DNA of 64,000 bases from Sinotaia quadrata (lineage: Eukaryota; Mollusca; Gastropoda; Architaenioglossa; Viviparidae). Positions 28,313 to 40,880 of the stretch are shown in pieces. The notes under the pieces were generated by a model. The model was not told the DNA's origin. It ran no database searches and saw only the letters and a program-made list of their open reading frames with translations. The translations under genes and the position numbers were made by a program. The stretch's first letter is position 1. Each line of letters begins with the position of its first letter. Location: assembly GCA_028829895.1 (NCBI GenBank), contig CM054184.1:27601701-27665700 (forward strand), written 5' to 3'.

Positions 28313-29388
28313 AGTGACTCTGAAGAGAGAAGTCTGGCTCTGAAGGCAGTCATTAGCTTGAATGGTGAGTTTAAACTTACTGATTGAGAAAGAGTGGACT
28401 TGGAAATATTTCATACATTTTTCTATTTATATGTTATACTTGTATTATGTAAAGATGTACTATGTAAGGTGATTTATTTGCTACAAATGTTTGAACTAAG
28501 CTGCGCCCATATGGTGTAATATGTGACATTGTTTGATACATTGTATTTATTGTACCATGTGTGCATGGGGATAATGAGTACCATTGCAGGACTTGTAGAA
28601 AGTTTGAGAATGGAGTGTGAGATAAAATAGAGTTATATTGTAATGAATAAGAAACTTCGGCTTGCTCCTTGATAGTATGTTGCAGTCAGCAAGCAGCTTT
28701 CTGATTTTCCTCTGATTCCTTCTTTGTGGTTGTGGTTGTGCTTCACTCTGGAAGTGTGAGTTCGACCCTGAGCTGTGAGTCTCAAGTGTAGCCTCAACTT
28801 CAACTTTCAAGTTCCTAGCTACCCTTCGTTTGTTCACTAGTCGTGACGTCAGTGACCGGGAAAGCGCGGGAAACTTTCAAAGTGTGTTGCTGAGTGTATA
28901 AGCATAAGGGAGTATGCTACCCCCCCCCCCCCCAATTTTGATCTACCAAAGCAAGGATGCTAAGTACATCAGTCCAGTGAAGATAACTGCTCAAGAAACT
29001 GATGGCAAGGGTGTCAAGTCGGTTGAGAGGAACGACACATCAGTGTTTTCTTGTGCACAAGGCGGAATATGTGCTGAGCCAGACACGTTGACATTTTGAC
29101 ACTGTGACGTGATTGAGAAAGCCAGTGAAAAGACTGAGGAAGCTGTACTTAATCCAGGTCACATTAATTTATACAGTTAACTCTGATAACTTCATTTCTA
29201 TTCTCTGATAGGACTAACCTGCAAACTCGTGCCAGGAAGCTAAACTTTCGATCTGGCATTTTCGTATAGACCTCCTACTTCCTCCCTTATGCAAAAGGTC
29301 CTCGTGAAATTTCCCCAGACTCCAGACTCCAGACTCCAGACAGACGCTTCCTAATAGGGCCTTCCTACCATCCTCTCGTCACTGCCGT
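28313..29388. other. Intergenic stretch, possible degraded mobile DNA
   Basis: A poly-C run lies at about 28920-28934. A TGACGTCAGTGACC and GCGGGAAAC cluster at about 28845-28875, followed by GTGTATAAGC, looks promoter- or LTR-like, but I see no matching LTR boundary. CAGACTC is repeated near 29318-29342. No gene is supported. Confidence 0.4.
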
Positions 29389-29635
29389 TTGTAATTGTAA
29401 TGTTTTAAATGTTGTTTAAACTGAATACTCTAGAGGCTTGGCATTGTTGTAATTGTAATGTTTTAAATGTTGTTTAAACTGAATACTCTAGAGGCTTTGA
29501 CATTGTTGTAATTGTAATGTTTTAAATGTTGTTTAAACTGAATACTCTAGAGGCTTGACATTGTTGTAATTGTAATGTTTTAAATGTTGTTTAAACTGAA
29601 TACTCCTGACTCTAGAGGCTTGACATTGTTGAAGT
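29389..29635. repeat. 59-bp minisatellite, 4 copies
   Basis: Unit GTAATTGTAATGTTTTAAAT then GTTGTTTAAACTGAATACTC. GTTTAAAC is an 8-bp palindrome in each copy. Confidence 0.96.
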
Positions 29636-29734
29636 AGGTGATGACGTGTGGTTGACCACGTTAGGGTTTTAATTATTTTTACAACACCTTTTAAAACCCC
29701 ACTCCATAATTTCTAAGACACAGTTTACATTTAA

Positions 29735-30095
29735 TAGTGCCGTCATTATGATTTCTAGGACACATTTTAGACTTAGTATTCCCATCATTATGATTTATAT
29801 GATACAGTTTACATTTGTATCTCATCATTATGATTTATACTTAGTATGCTTACACTTAGTATCCCATCAATATAATTTCTATGACAGTTTACATTTAATA
29901 GTGCCATTATTAGGATGTAGATTACACTTACTATTCCATCATTATGATTTCTAGGACATAGTTTACAATTAATATTCCCATTATTATGATTACTAAGGCA
30001 TCTTTTATTGTCAATTCTATTATTACAAAGACATAATTCACACTTAATATTGCCATCGTTAGGAGTGCCACTACATTTACATTAACTTGTTAGTA
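29735..30095. repeat. Degenerate repeat, AT-rich
   Basis: Loose copies of ATTATGATTTCTAGGACA and AGTTTACATTTAATA. Confidence 0.8.
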
Positions 30096-30418
30096 TACAG
30101 TTGGGTCTACCAAGGCATTCTTTCAAATTGTGATCGTTATTCATACATGAATTTTCATTGTGCCAGTGTTAAGACTGCTATAATATTGTGCCGCCTTTAG
30201 GCCTTACGTTCACAGTCACATGCTGCGGGAAATAGATTCACAAATGTTCCAAGTATTACGTCTGCCGTTATGGTCACATGAGTTGGCTTTGAGTTCGAGT
30301 TGTCTTTAAATTTGGAAATTTTATCACAAAGAGAATTGCTTCCACATTTATATCATTCATCATTCATTTACGCTTACACCTATTCATGACATATCGTATG
30401 CTATGTATACAAGTATTC
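30096..30418. other. Unique stretch
   Basis: Nothing recognised. Confidence 0.5.
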
Positions 30419-30690
30419 AAATTATGTTCCCTCTTTATTTCCTACTGTTGGTTGTAGTTTGTACTGTTGTAAATTATGTTCCCTCTTTATTTCCTACTGT
30501 TGGTTGTAGTTTGTACTGTTGTAAATTATGTTCCCTCTTTATTTCCTACTGTTGGTTGTAGTTTGTACTGTTGTAAATTGTGTTCCCTCTTTATTTCCTA
30601 CTGTTGGTTGTAGTCTGTACTGTTGTTGTAAATTATGTTCCCTCTTTATTTCCTACTATTGGTTGTAGTTTGTACTGTTGTAAATTAATT
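30419..30690. repeat. 52-bp minisatellite, about 5 copies
   Basis: Unit ATTATGTTCCCTCTTTATTT then CCTACTGTTGGTTGTAG. Confidence 0.95.
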
Positions 30691-30899
30691 ATATTGACTC
30701 CATATGTGCCGATCCCTAAATTATTTATATGCAAGTGTACTACAAACGGCCAGCAACTTCCCAAATAGAGACGCACCCTCTGCGTATTTGAATTTCAAAC
30801 CGGAAACTGTAGTAGTTATTTGCGATGACAGGAAGAACGTACATGCACTTCCGGAAAATAACCAGAGAATGTAACGGTGTGGAATCACTTTTATGCGTC

Positions 30900-31172
30900 C
30901 TAGCAGTTCACTCCTTATTCTGTTATTTCTTTATTCATCCTAACAGTTCACTCCTTATTCTGTTATTTCTTTATTCATCCTTACAGTTCACTCCTTATTC
31001 TGTTATTTCTTTATTCCTCCTTACAGTTCACTCCTTATTCTATTTCTTTTTTCATCCTAACAGTTCACTCCTTATTCTGTTATTTCTTTATTCATCCTAA
31101 CAGTTCACTCCTTATTCTGTTATTTCTTTATTCGTCCTAACAGTTCACTTCTTATTCTGTTATTTCTTTTTC
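30900..31172. repeat. 39-bp minisatellite, 7 copies
   Basis: Unit CAGTTCACTCCTTATTCTGT then TATTTCTTTATTCATCCTA. Confidence 0.96.
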
Positions 31173-31529
31173 GACTTACGCAGGCGTTATGCAGGCGTAC
31201 CCACTTGTGCAGGTGTTAATTCTGTTTTGTCTTGTGCAGGTGTTAATTCTTTGCCGACTTACATGGGTCTTTAACATCTGGAATTTTATGAATGGGTGTT
31301 AAAATAGTGCTTCTACAACAGTTAAATTTGTATGTTCATTTAAATTATGTTTCAGAGTTTATTTTACGTGGATATTGATCTGCTACATAAGGTACTTAAC
31401 AATTAGTTCTTGTCACTCATAGTGAATTGCACCTGAAATGGCCAGATGTATCGGTTTGAGGACGAGTTACCCCCCTTACAGGGATGTAGCTATCGCAAAT
31501 CGATCTTTCCAGAGCTGTCCTCAATTTAT

Positions 31530-31825
31530 TCGAACTTTGAACTATTTTTCATTATGAAGTAAATATTGTGTGATTAAATTAACAACTTAGTTTCAACTAT
31601 TTTTCATTATGAAGTAATGATTGTGTAATTAAATTAACAACTTAGTTTTAACTATTTTTCATTATGAAGTAATCGATTGTGATTTAAATTAACAACTTAG
31701 TTTCAACTATTTTTTCATTATGAACTAATTGATGATGTGATTAAATTAACATCTTAGTTTCAACTATTTTTCGTTATGAAGCAATCGATTGTGTAATTAA
31801 ATTAACAACTTAGTTTGATAAGAAA
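31530..31825. repeat. Minisatellite of about 57 bp, 5 copies
   Basis: Unit CAACTATTTTTCATTATGAA then AAATTAACAACTTAGTTT. Confidence 0.93.
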
Positions 31826-31969
31826 CAACTGTATAGAAAAGGATTGGTACTAATACTAAATCCCATGGAAAATGTTGCGGTACAAAAATATAATATTATG
31901 AATTTTTTTTAATGTGTATGGGATTATTTGTGCAACAAAATTTGTATAAATGTCAAAGGACATTTGTGT

Positions 31970-32245
31970 TTTGCAGGCCACAAACACTCTTTGTTCTAAA
32001 ACCAGATGTGTTTGATTTTAGTTAGTAGTGCAGGCCACAAAACCTCCTTGTTCTAAAACCAGATGTGTTTGATTTTAGTTAGTAGTGCAGGCCACAAAGA
32101 CATAGAAAGCTAAAACTGGTTGATTCGTTTAGAGGATACTAATTAGCAGCGTTTCTAATCTTAACTCGTAGACTTTGATCACTGCCAAAGATCCAGACAG
32201 TCCGTAGACTTTGATCACTGCCAAAGATCCAGACAGTCCGTAGGT
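31970..32245. repeat. Two short tandem pairs
   Basis: GCAGGCCACAAA with CAGATGTGTTTGATTTTAGT is duplicated (31974-32096). CGTAGACTTTGATCACTGCC is duplicated (32166-32240). Confidence 0.93.
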
Positions 32246-32499
32246 TTCGACCTCGGCCTAAAAGTTTCTTTAATAATATTTTGGCCAATGGTAAAAAGCT
32301 TGCATGAAGTCTGTAGAAAATTTAATCATTGGCTAGAATCTCTGGCTATGTAATGGTGATATAATTGCTATGTGCATTAGACACTTATTGTAACTGGGAT
32401 TTCAAGTTCTAAGTTCAAGTGAAGAGGAATCTAGAATAACCATGAATGAAGTGTTTACAACAAATTGCAAATCTTAGTCCCAGCAACACATAGCAATTG

Positions 32500-32700
32500 A
32501 AATTTTATGTTCGACATAAAAAGGTTGTCTATCTTCGCCATACATAAAAGAGTTGTCTATCTTAGACATACATAAAAGAGTTGTCTATTTGGATTTCCTA
32601 TACGTCGAGTGCTTACAGGTGCACATTGTCAATGACCCCCAAAAAATCGCACAGACAACTCTTTTATGTCAAAGGTTTTAACTCTTTTATGTCAAAAATA
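32500..32700. repeat. Inverted repeat with direct sub-copies
   Basis: ACATAAAAGAGTTGTCT occurs at 32542-32558 and 32570-32586. Its perfect reverse complement lies at 32653-32669, with a second partial arm (ACTCTTTTATGTC) close by. Confidence 0.9.
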
Positions 32701-33599
32701 GAAAATTAAGAGCAAAACATTGTCTGCTTGAATATCTCTATTCACACAGGCGTAAGTGCATTAGAAAAAAGTTATAAAACGTATTAGAAATGGAATGTAC
32801 TCTGTCTAGATGACGTCAGATATAATGATGTCATAAAACTAGTGGATTAAAAATAATACTATATATAAAAGCGGGAGTAGTGATAAATGCAATGTCGGTG
32901 TCAGTACAAGACATATGATGACAATTTATAATTTTGATCAAAAAAGTTATCAATACAATATCTATACAAAACAATTATGGACTAATGTGTCGATTTTGAG
33001 TATCAGCCAAAACTTTGATGCGTGCTCAACTATAAACTAAAAAAAATTTCTAAAAGTGATGATGACGTTTTAACTTTTTTCCAAGAAAAATTTAATTATT
33101 ATTCATTAGGTTTCTTTCAACGTTGTTTGAAGTGTGCAGAGTTACATCTAAAGTTACATAGCTACATCAAAAGTCTGTAGGATTAGAAGTAAAAGCCAAC
33201 AGTGAATGATTCGCTTTGTGCCCTAATCTGTTTCGTGAACTAAGTTATGTTCATTGTTCTCTAGTGCCTCTGAGGCACTTGTGGCTTCAAGATTTAAATG
33301 TCCGGATATGTTCATTAGTTAAAATTCTTTAATGCTGAAACCTTCGCACCCTCTCCCACACACACACACACTCACGGGTTTCTGGTTTAATTCGTATTAA
33401 TAACACCCCGGTGATTTGAGGGGTTTTACACAGACTACTTATCTATGTGTTGCGTGACTGATAGTGTGTAATAAATTACCAATACTCTATTTCGCGGGTA
33501 CTTATTGAAAGAACACGCATCGGCCAATCAATGAGATCTAATGAAATAAGGGCTGGTTTGTGTATCTACAAGCGTTGCCATTGACCAGTATTCAACAGA
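32701..33599. other. Unique AT-rich stretch
   Basis: Contains a short (CA)n at about 33357-33372. No gene supported. Confidence 0.5.
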
Positions 33600-33873
33600 G
33601 TCACGTTATGACATGGTTAGGATGCAATCGAGAGGCCATTCCCATTCACACCACATCCGGAATCAAATCCACTTTGCAAAGATTCTTCCGGAGCAGTGCT
33701 TCCCAGGACCAGTGTATGATACTCGATCTGTGTGCGAGTGTTTCAATAGTTACTCTTGGCATCACTTGACCCACATTTGTCGACAAGGAAGTGAAATTGC
33801 TTCATTGACGTGCCTACAGGCTCCAGAGTTATTACGTCGTTACGTGTCAAGCGTTGTTTATTCCTCTCAGTGA
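33600..33873 (+). other. Less AT-rich non-repeat patch, possible orphan coding fragment
   Basis: A plus-strand frame runs through a His/Arg-rich start, CFPGPVYDTRSVCECF and CRQGSEIASLTCLQAPELL to a stop at 33873. Base composition differs from the neighbourhood and it is not tandemly repeated. I do not recognise it, no splice partners are evident, and it could be chance. Confidence 0.2.
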
Positions 33874-34229
33874 CCTTGACTGACGTATCTCTATGCTCAA
33901 AGGGTTGTTAGCATCAAGTAAACATGTACCAGATCTTGTCTAATTGAGCTTGAGTTTACCTGAATTTTGAAGGTTAATTAAATAATACATGTTTATAAAT
34001 TGGATTTCCCCAAACTGTACGTAATATATAATTTACCAGGCATGATTTTAAAAGTCAAGTGTATGAAGAGGTTGTTTAATTAATTCAAAATGCTTTTATA
34101 AGCGTTTTATAAGCGATTTATATAGTCAAAATGCTTTCACTGAATGACATATTTTATCCAAATGTTAATTACATTATCTGAACATTTAATTGTACAGGTC
34201 AGTAAGAATACTTATTATACATGTACACT
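33874..34229. other. Unique AT-rich stretch
   Basis: Nothing recognised. Confidence 0.5.
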
Positions 34230-34560
34230 CTCCGGTCAATCACATTGTTAACGCCTGACACATAATACATAAAATACTACGATAACATTGTTAACGCCTG
34301 ACACATAATACATAAAATACTACGATAACATTGTTAACGCCTGACACATAATACATAAAATACTACGATAACATTGTTAACGCCTGACACATAATACATA
34401 AAATACTACGATAACATTGTTAACGCCTGACACATAATACATAAAATACTACGATAACATTTTTAACGCCTGACACATAATACATAAAATCACGATCACA
34501 TTGTTAACGCCTGACACATAATACATAAAATACTACAATCACATTGTTAACGCCTGATAA
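34230..34560. repeat. 43-bp minisatellite, about 7 copies
   Basis: Unit ACATTGTTAACGCCTGACAC then ATAATACATAAAATACTACG. Confidence 0.97.
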
Positions 34561-34589
34561 GTCAGAACGCATTTCAGCTCCACAAATAC

Positions 34590-34815
34590 ATTGTTTACAC
34601 CTGACACGCCCATATATTTACCAACACAGTGTTTACGTCTGACACACTCCGTATACAGAGCACCACATTATTTACTCCTGATATATTCATATGTTTACCA
34701 AATACACAGAGCACCACATTATTTACTCCTGATATATTCATATGTTTACCAAATACACAGAGCACCACATTATTTACTCCTGATATATTCATATGTTTAC
34801 CAAATACACAGACTC
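34590..34815. repeat. 51-bp minisatellite, 3 full copies with decayed left edge
   Basis: Unit GAGCACCACATTATTTACTC then CTGATATATTCATATGTTTA. Confidence 0.94.
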
Positions 34816-35059
34816 ACTAACACCACTACAAAACCTAGCAAACCTTTCCAAACAAATATATAAATATATAACCACACTAAAAAAAAACATTAATAAAAAC
34901 AACACTACTATGGATCCACAGTCACACAAACGTAACAGGTAACTTAACAGCAGTCAGGGGAGCAAAATACGGCAGCAAACATGGAATGTCTCTAAATACA
35001 CAAACACACACATAAGAAATACATGCACTAATCAAACAAATTTACATAAGAAAGACCCA

Positions 35060-35745
35060 AGCACCCCAATTCATCCCCAATCAACTAACATAACCCACAA
35101 TAGAGCAAATTATGGACTAAGGTACAACTCCACAAGATTCACACACAATAGAGCTATTTATAGACTAGGGTACAACTCCACAAGATTCACACACAATAGA
35201 GCTATTTATAGACTTGGGTACAACTCCACAAGATTCACACACAATAGAGCTATTTATAGACTAAGGTACAACTCCACAAGATTCACACGCAATCCAAATC
35301 ATGAAGCAAAATCATCCACTCACTGTAAAACAGACAACACAATTGAACACTTTCTGTTACAATGTAACAATTAGATGGAAGAAAAAAATCATCAGTGAAA
35401 CAACAAACATACTACACATGCCATTCACAATCACTACTGTACCCAACAAAACATCATCAAAATCTCATACACCAAGCACTAATCACATATCTCATCCAAA
35501 CAAACACACACTTCACCTTTTAATTAATAATTTTTAAAAATTTTAAAAAAAACAATTCCAACTCATTAGAAAATACGTCTAGAGTCTCAAACTCATTGGG
35601 AAATTGCTTTAGTACTACAACTTTAAAAATATTTTTTAAAATAAAAATAAAAACACAACTAATTTTGGACAATACGCACAACAGACACAAAGACACCACT
35701 TCCACAATTACAACCACAACCAAACCACATATACACTTAATTTTT
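35060..35745 (+). mobile_element. LINE 3' end, copy 1, with internal amplification
   Basis: Plus-strand translation reads NITHNRANYGLRYNSTRFT, then the 16-residue unit HNRAIYRLGYNSTRFT about three more times, then NPNHEAKS and a degenerate C/HCKTDNTIEHFLLQC zinc-knuckle-like end, typical of the region after reverse transcriptase in LINEs. A stop follows the knuckle. The 3' part (to about 35745) matches the tail of the copy at 57811-58316, including the shared 3' UTR. Confidence 0.75.
35100..35292 (+). repeat. 48-bp in-frame tandem repeat inside the LINE tail
   Basis: ACAATAGAGCTATTTATAGA and GGTACAACTCCACAAGATTC are repeated about four times at 48-bp spacing. The other LINE copy has a single unit. 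Confidence 0.95.
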
Positions 35746-36070
35746 TTTTAAGGTCTAGAAAAATACAATACTCACACACAAAACACTTATGAACAAAATT
35801 CAAGAAACCACAAACGCCCACTTCTATCAATCAACAAACTTACCTTGTCTCCTACTACCCTGCCCACAAAACCCAAACCCAGAGGCAAAAGCAAACCACT
35901 ACTACGACATCTTCAAAAACTACAACTCATCCCTGCAACTATTAAAAAAAAATAAAGGGATAGACCAACAACAGTCGCAACGAAAGAAAGAACAGAAGCA
36001 AGAAAAAACAAACAACAAAAAAAACCTAACTAAAGCAAAAGAACAAGCCTCCTCCACCTACCCTCCCTGA
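35746..36070 (+). other. A-rich stretch with an uncertain 93-codon frame
   Basis: A plus frame from 35789 is Asn/Lys/Gln-rich (low complexity towards its end). It follows the LINE tail directly and could be element-derived; no family match is evident. Not supported as a gene. Confidence 0.25.
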
Positions 36071-36680
36071 AGGCTCCATAACTCCAATAAAGCAACATAT
36101 ACCCTACAAACCGCATAACTCCAATAAAGCAACGTATGCCTTACAAAGATAATTCCAGTAAAGCAACGCTTGACGCACAAAGATAATTCCAGTAAAGCAA
36201 CGCTTGACGCACAAACATAACTCCAGTAAGTAACGTGTATCTCGCAAACTACTTAACTCCAATAAAGCAAAGTATATCTCACAAACACTTTTCCAGTAAG
36301 TAACGCATGCTTCACAACACAGAATTCCAGTAAAGTAACGCATACCTAGATTTATATCAATCAGTAAAGTAACGCATACCTAGATCTATATCTATCAGTA
36401 AAGTAACGCATACTAGATCTATATCTATCAGTAAAGTAACGCATACCTAAATCTATATCTATCAGTAAAGTAACGCATACCTAGATCTATATCTATCAGT
36501 AAAGTGCTTTACCTAGATCTATGTCTATCAGTAAAGTAACACATACCTAGATCTATACTATCAGTAAAGTAACGCATGTCTAGATCTATATCTATCAGTA
36601 AAGTAATGCATACCTAGATCTATATCTATCAGTAAAGTAATGCATACTTAGATCTATATCTATCATCTATGCAGCAAAGT
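36071..36680. repeat. Two related minisatellites (about 32 bp and 35 bp)
   Basis: Left block: ATTCCAGTAAAGCAACGCTT units. Right block from about 36335: CAGTAAAGTAACGCATACCT plus AGATCTATATCTAT units, about ten copies. Both share an AGTAAAG-AACG core, suggesting one evolved from the other. Confidence 0.94.
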
Positions 36681-37180
36681 TTAAAATTAAATGTCATATT
36701 ATTATAATAGGGACTGATTAATTTTTTCTTTTATCCTACTTTTTGTTTAGCTTATATGCAAAGAAAGCAATTATTTTCAAGTCTGACAATGGCCACTAAT
36801 TTCAAAACTGTAGTAACTTTTCTCCCATTTTGTCTTCCTATTATCTTACCTTATAACAAACTGGCAGACAGATCCCAATCACAGTTTACATGTAGCGAAG
36901 TCGAAATAAAAGTATTGCAGAGTGGAAAATTTTCAATCTCTGACATGATATGTGGAAACCATAGTATTTATAGATTGTCGCGCTGACGAATTGACTCCAA
37001 CGAAACTAAATTATGCTTCAAGTCTGACAGTTGCCGGTTATCGACAAGAAAATTGATTCCTAATTGTTATTAAGTTTCATATTTAGTTTACTATGTCTGA
37101 CATATTGCGTATGCTTAGAGAGGAATGGAATGACTGGAATTGGAGGCGGAGCTAGATCTTACCCTTTGTTTGTCTCGCAC
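36681..37180. other. Unique stretch
   Basis: The open frame at 36756-36986 has no support and I do not call it. Confidence 0.45.
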
Positions 37181-37480
37181 ATATAACCATTCCATATAGA
37201 AAGGAGCGCTATATAACCATTCCATATAGAAAGGAGCGCTATATAACCATTTCATATAAGAAAGGAGTGCTATATAACCATTCCATATAGAAAGGAGTGC
37301 TATATAACCATTCCATATAGAAAGGAACGCTATATAACCATTCCATATAGAAAGGAGTGCTATATAACCATTCCATATAGAAAGGAGCGCTATATAACCA
37401 TTTCATATAAGAAAGGAGTGCTATATAACCATTCCATATAGAAAGGAGTGCTATATAACCATTCCATATAGAAAGAAGAC
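37181..37480. repeat. 28-29 bp minisatellite, about 10 copies
   Basis: Unit ATATAACCATTCCATATAGA AAGGAGTGC; some copies have TTTCATATAAG. Confidence 0.96.
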
Positions 37481-37659
37481 TATTGAGTGTTGCTGTATAC
37501 AAAAATTCAATATGACATTAAGTTAATGAACGTTGCAATAAACGGATGTCAAGTTACAACGAAAATATATAGAAAAGATGTTTTAGAACTTAAACGGAAG
37601 AACTCCAGCGTGTTCAGAAGTGCAAAAATAATAAAAATAAACAAGTGGAGTAAAATGTA

Positions 37660-38030
37660 AGCGCAGTCACAATTCCTCTGGATTGGAGACAAATTCTAGC
37701 TGGTAGAAAATTAAGTCTGGATAGAAACAAATTCAGGTTGGTAGAGATCTATGGTCTGAAGAGGAGGCAAATTCATGTTGGTAGAGACTTTACAAGACTT
37801 ACGTCTGGGCAAGAGGCAAATTCAGGTAGGTAGAGATTTTACAAGACTTATGTCTGGAGAGGAGACAAATTCAGATTAGTAGAGATTTATTATCTGGAGA
37901 GGGAAAAAATTCTGGTTGGGGGAGGTTTATAGTCCGGATAGGAGACAAATTCTGATTGGTAGAGATTTATGGTCTGGATAGGAGACAAATTCTGATTGGT
38001 AGAGTCTGGATGTAAGAGAATACTTCTGGA
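37660..38030. repeat. Degenerate repeat of about 55 bp
   Basis: GGAGACAAATTCTGATTGGT with AGAGATTTATGGTCTGGA recurs six or seven times with drift. Confidence 0.88.
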
Positions 38031-38289
38031 TGAGAGAGGGACATATTCTGGAATGAGATACAGACACCTAGATTTACGAAGTCCCAGACCACGTGATCTT
38101 TTTATGCGTGGTGGCCAACACAACGCAGTTAACGACGGCAGATGCGTCTTTTGCGTCAGTGCGTCTTTTGTATTGGTTACAGGAAAAAACGAATGAAAAC
38201 ATGTCTGCAAATCACGTGATCAAAAATAATCATTGAAGTATGTAAGAAATGTAATAGTTAAAATATGTTGGTTAGATGAGAGACAATGT
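38031..38289. other. Unique stretch
   Basis: Nothing recognised. Confidence 0.5.
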
Positions 38290-38425
38290 TCTCTTTTCGT
38301 TTATAAGGTGAGATGGTGAAATTATGAAGAATTATATGAAATCGTTTTAAGTATTTGTTTATAAGGTGAGATGGTGAAATTATGAAGAATTATATGAAAT
38401 CATTTTAAGTATTTGTTTATAAGTG
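38290..38425. repeat. About 67-bp tandem pair
   Basis: GTTTATAAGGTGAGATGGTG with AAATTATGAAGAATTATATG occurs twice. Confidence 0.93.
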
Positions 38426-38444
38426 AGTTACTTATGTGTAACTT

Positions 38445-38895
38445 TTAATACTATATATGTATTTCTCTTAACGCTATCTGTATTTGTCTTAACGCTCTCT
38501 GTATTTGTCTTAACGCTATCTGTATTTGTCTTAACGCTATCTGTATTTGTCTTAACGCTATCTGTATTTGTCTTAACGCTATCTGCATTGCTTTTAACCT
38601 TGAATTTCTCGTAACGTTGTCTATTTCAACATTGAATTTCTCTTAACATCTATTAACATTTTAACGTTGTCTGTATTTCTCTTAAAATTATGTCTGTATT
38701 TCTTTTAACATTATAACTGTATTCCTCTTAACATTTTGTCTGTATTCCTCTTAACATTATGTTTGTATTCCTCTTAACATCATGTCTGTATTTCTCTTAA
38801 CATTATAACTGTATTCCTCTTAACATTATGTCTGTATTCCTCTTAACATTATGTCTGTATTTCTATTAACATTATGTCTGTACTTTATTTCAGGT
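38445..38895. repeat. 21-23 bp minisatellite
   Basis: TCTGTATTTGTCTTAACGCTA units at left grade into ATGTCTGTATTCCTCTTAAC units at right. Confidence 0.94.
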
Positions 38896-38984
38896 TATGT
38901 TTGGTTTTCTCCTGAAATGTTTTAGTGTGCACTCTTTGCTAATTATTATTATAAATAAACAACAATGTTTCATTCCTGGCTGTA

Positions 38985-39345
38985 CGTTTATACTTTATAG
39001 TTTAATCCGTATTACCAATGGCTAGGAATACGCTTATAGTTTAATCCGTATTACCAATGGCTAGGAATACGTTTATAGTTTAATCCGTATTACCAATGGC
39101 TAGGAATACGCTTATAGTTTAATCCATATTACCAATGGCTAGGAATACGCTTATAGTTTAATCCGTATTACCAATGGCTAGGAATACGTTTATAGTTTAA
39201 TCCGTATTACCAATGGCTAGGAATACGTTTATAGTTTAATCCATATTACCGATGGCTAGGAATACGCTTATAGTTTAATCCATATTACCAATGGCTAGGA
39301 ATACGTTATAATTTTATCCATATTACCAATGGCTAGGAATGCGTG
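38985..39345. repeat. 39-bp minisatellite, about 9 copies
   Basis: Unit TTATAGTTTAATCCGTATTA then CCAATGGCTAGGAATACGC. Confidence 0.96.
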
Positions 39346-39419
39346 AATGATGGAGAGGTTGGAGTTGTTGACATGAGTGGCAAAGGGAGAGAACTCAAGT
39401 ATGTGAATTCTTGTAAATG

Positions 39420-40330
39420 TGTTGTTTCTGCAATGCGCAGTTTGTTGTTCTTGTGAGTATTGTTTCAGCAATTGTAATTATTTTTGTATCGAATGTTATT
39501 ACCGCAAGCGTAATTATTGTTTTTGCATGTTCTTGTGAGAGTGTTGTTTACATATATAATTGTTTTGTGATTGTTGTTTTTTTGCGAATATAATTGTTGT
39601 TATGGGAGTGTTGTTTTTGGTATATAATTGTTGTTATGAGAGTGTTGTTTTTGGTATATAATTGTTGTTATGAGTGTTGTTTTGGGTATATAATTGTTGT
39701 TATGAGAGTGTTATTTTTTGCGAATATAATTGTTGTTATGGGAGTGTTGTTTTTGCGTATATAATTGCTGTTATGAGAGTTGTTTTTGTGTATATAATTG
39801 TTGTTATGAGAGTGTTGTTTTTGGTATATAATTGTTGTTATGAAAGTGTTGTTTTTGGTATATACTTGTTGTTATGAGAGTGTTATTTTTTGCGAATATA
39901 ATTGTTGTTATGGGAGTGTTGTTTTTGCGTATATAATTGCTGTTATGAGAGTGTTGTTTTTGTGTATATAATTGTTGTTTTGGGAGTGTTGTTTTTGCGA
40001 ATTTAATTGTTATTATGAGAGTGTTGTTTGTGTATATAATTGTTGTTTTGGGAGTGTTGTTTTTGGTATATAATTGTTATTATGAGAGTGTTGTTTTTGT
40101 GTATATAATTGTTGTTATGAGAGTGTTGTTTTTGCGAATTTAATTGTTATGAGAGTGTTATTTTTGCATATATAATTATTGTTATAAGAGTGGGGTTCTT
40201 TTGCTTATATAATTGTTGTTTTGTGAGTATTGATTTGGCATTTGTAATTGCTGTTGTTAGAATGTTGATTTTGCAAATGAAATTGTACTTTTGAGAGTGT
40301 TGTTTTTTGTAGTTGTAACTATTTGTGGGA
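39420..40330. repeat. 31-38 bp satellite, about 25 copies
   Basis: Unit GAGAGTGTTGTTTTTGGTAT then ATAATTGTTGTTAT, with GCGAATATAA variants interleaved. Confidence 0.94.
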
Positions 40331-40439
40331 CAGAAAATGCAAACAGACACACTGAATAAAATTTCTTTATTAAAGTTGAATCACTCACGAATTCTTTGAT
40401 GCTTTAATTATATAAGCCACTGCAAAAGCCATTCTTACT

Positions 40440-40880
40440 TTTTGCCTTGTAGAAAAATTTATAATTTTCATAATTTAGACCACTCTTAACGACTCAAGAA
40501 ATACAGTCAGGTAATTTTTCATAATTTAGACCACACTTAACGACTCAAGAAATACAGTCAGGTAATTTTTCATAATTTAGTCCACACTTAACGACTCAAG
40601 AAATACAGTCAGGTAATTTTTCATAATTTAGTCCACACTTAACGACTCAAGAAATACAGTCAGGTAATTTTTCATAATTTAGACAAGTCCACACTTAACG
40701 GCTCAAGGAATACAGTCAGGTAATTTTTCATAATTTAGACCACACTTAACGACTCAAGAAATACAATCAGGTAATTTTTCATAATTTAGACCACACTTAA
40801 CGACTCAAGAAATACAGTCAGGTAATTTTTCATAAGTTAGACAAGTCCACACTTAACGGCTCAAGGAGTGCTATCAGGGA
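40440..40880. repeat. 51-bp minisatellite, about 8 copies
   Basis: Unit GTAATTTTTCATAATTTAGA then CTTAACGACTCAAGAAATAC. Two copies carry an inserted CAAGT. Confidence 0.96.

Noticed and set aside
28547..28837. Minus-strand 96-codon frame
   Set aside because: Composition and lack of homology do not support a gene; it could be degraded mobile DNA.
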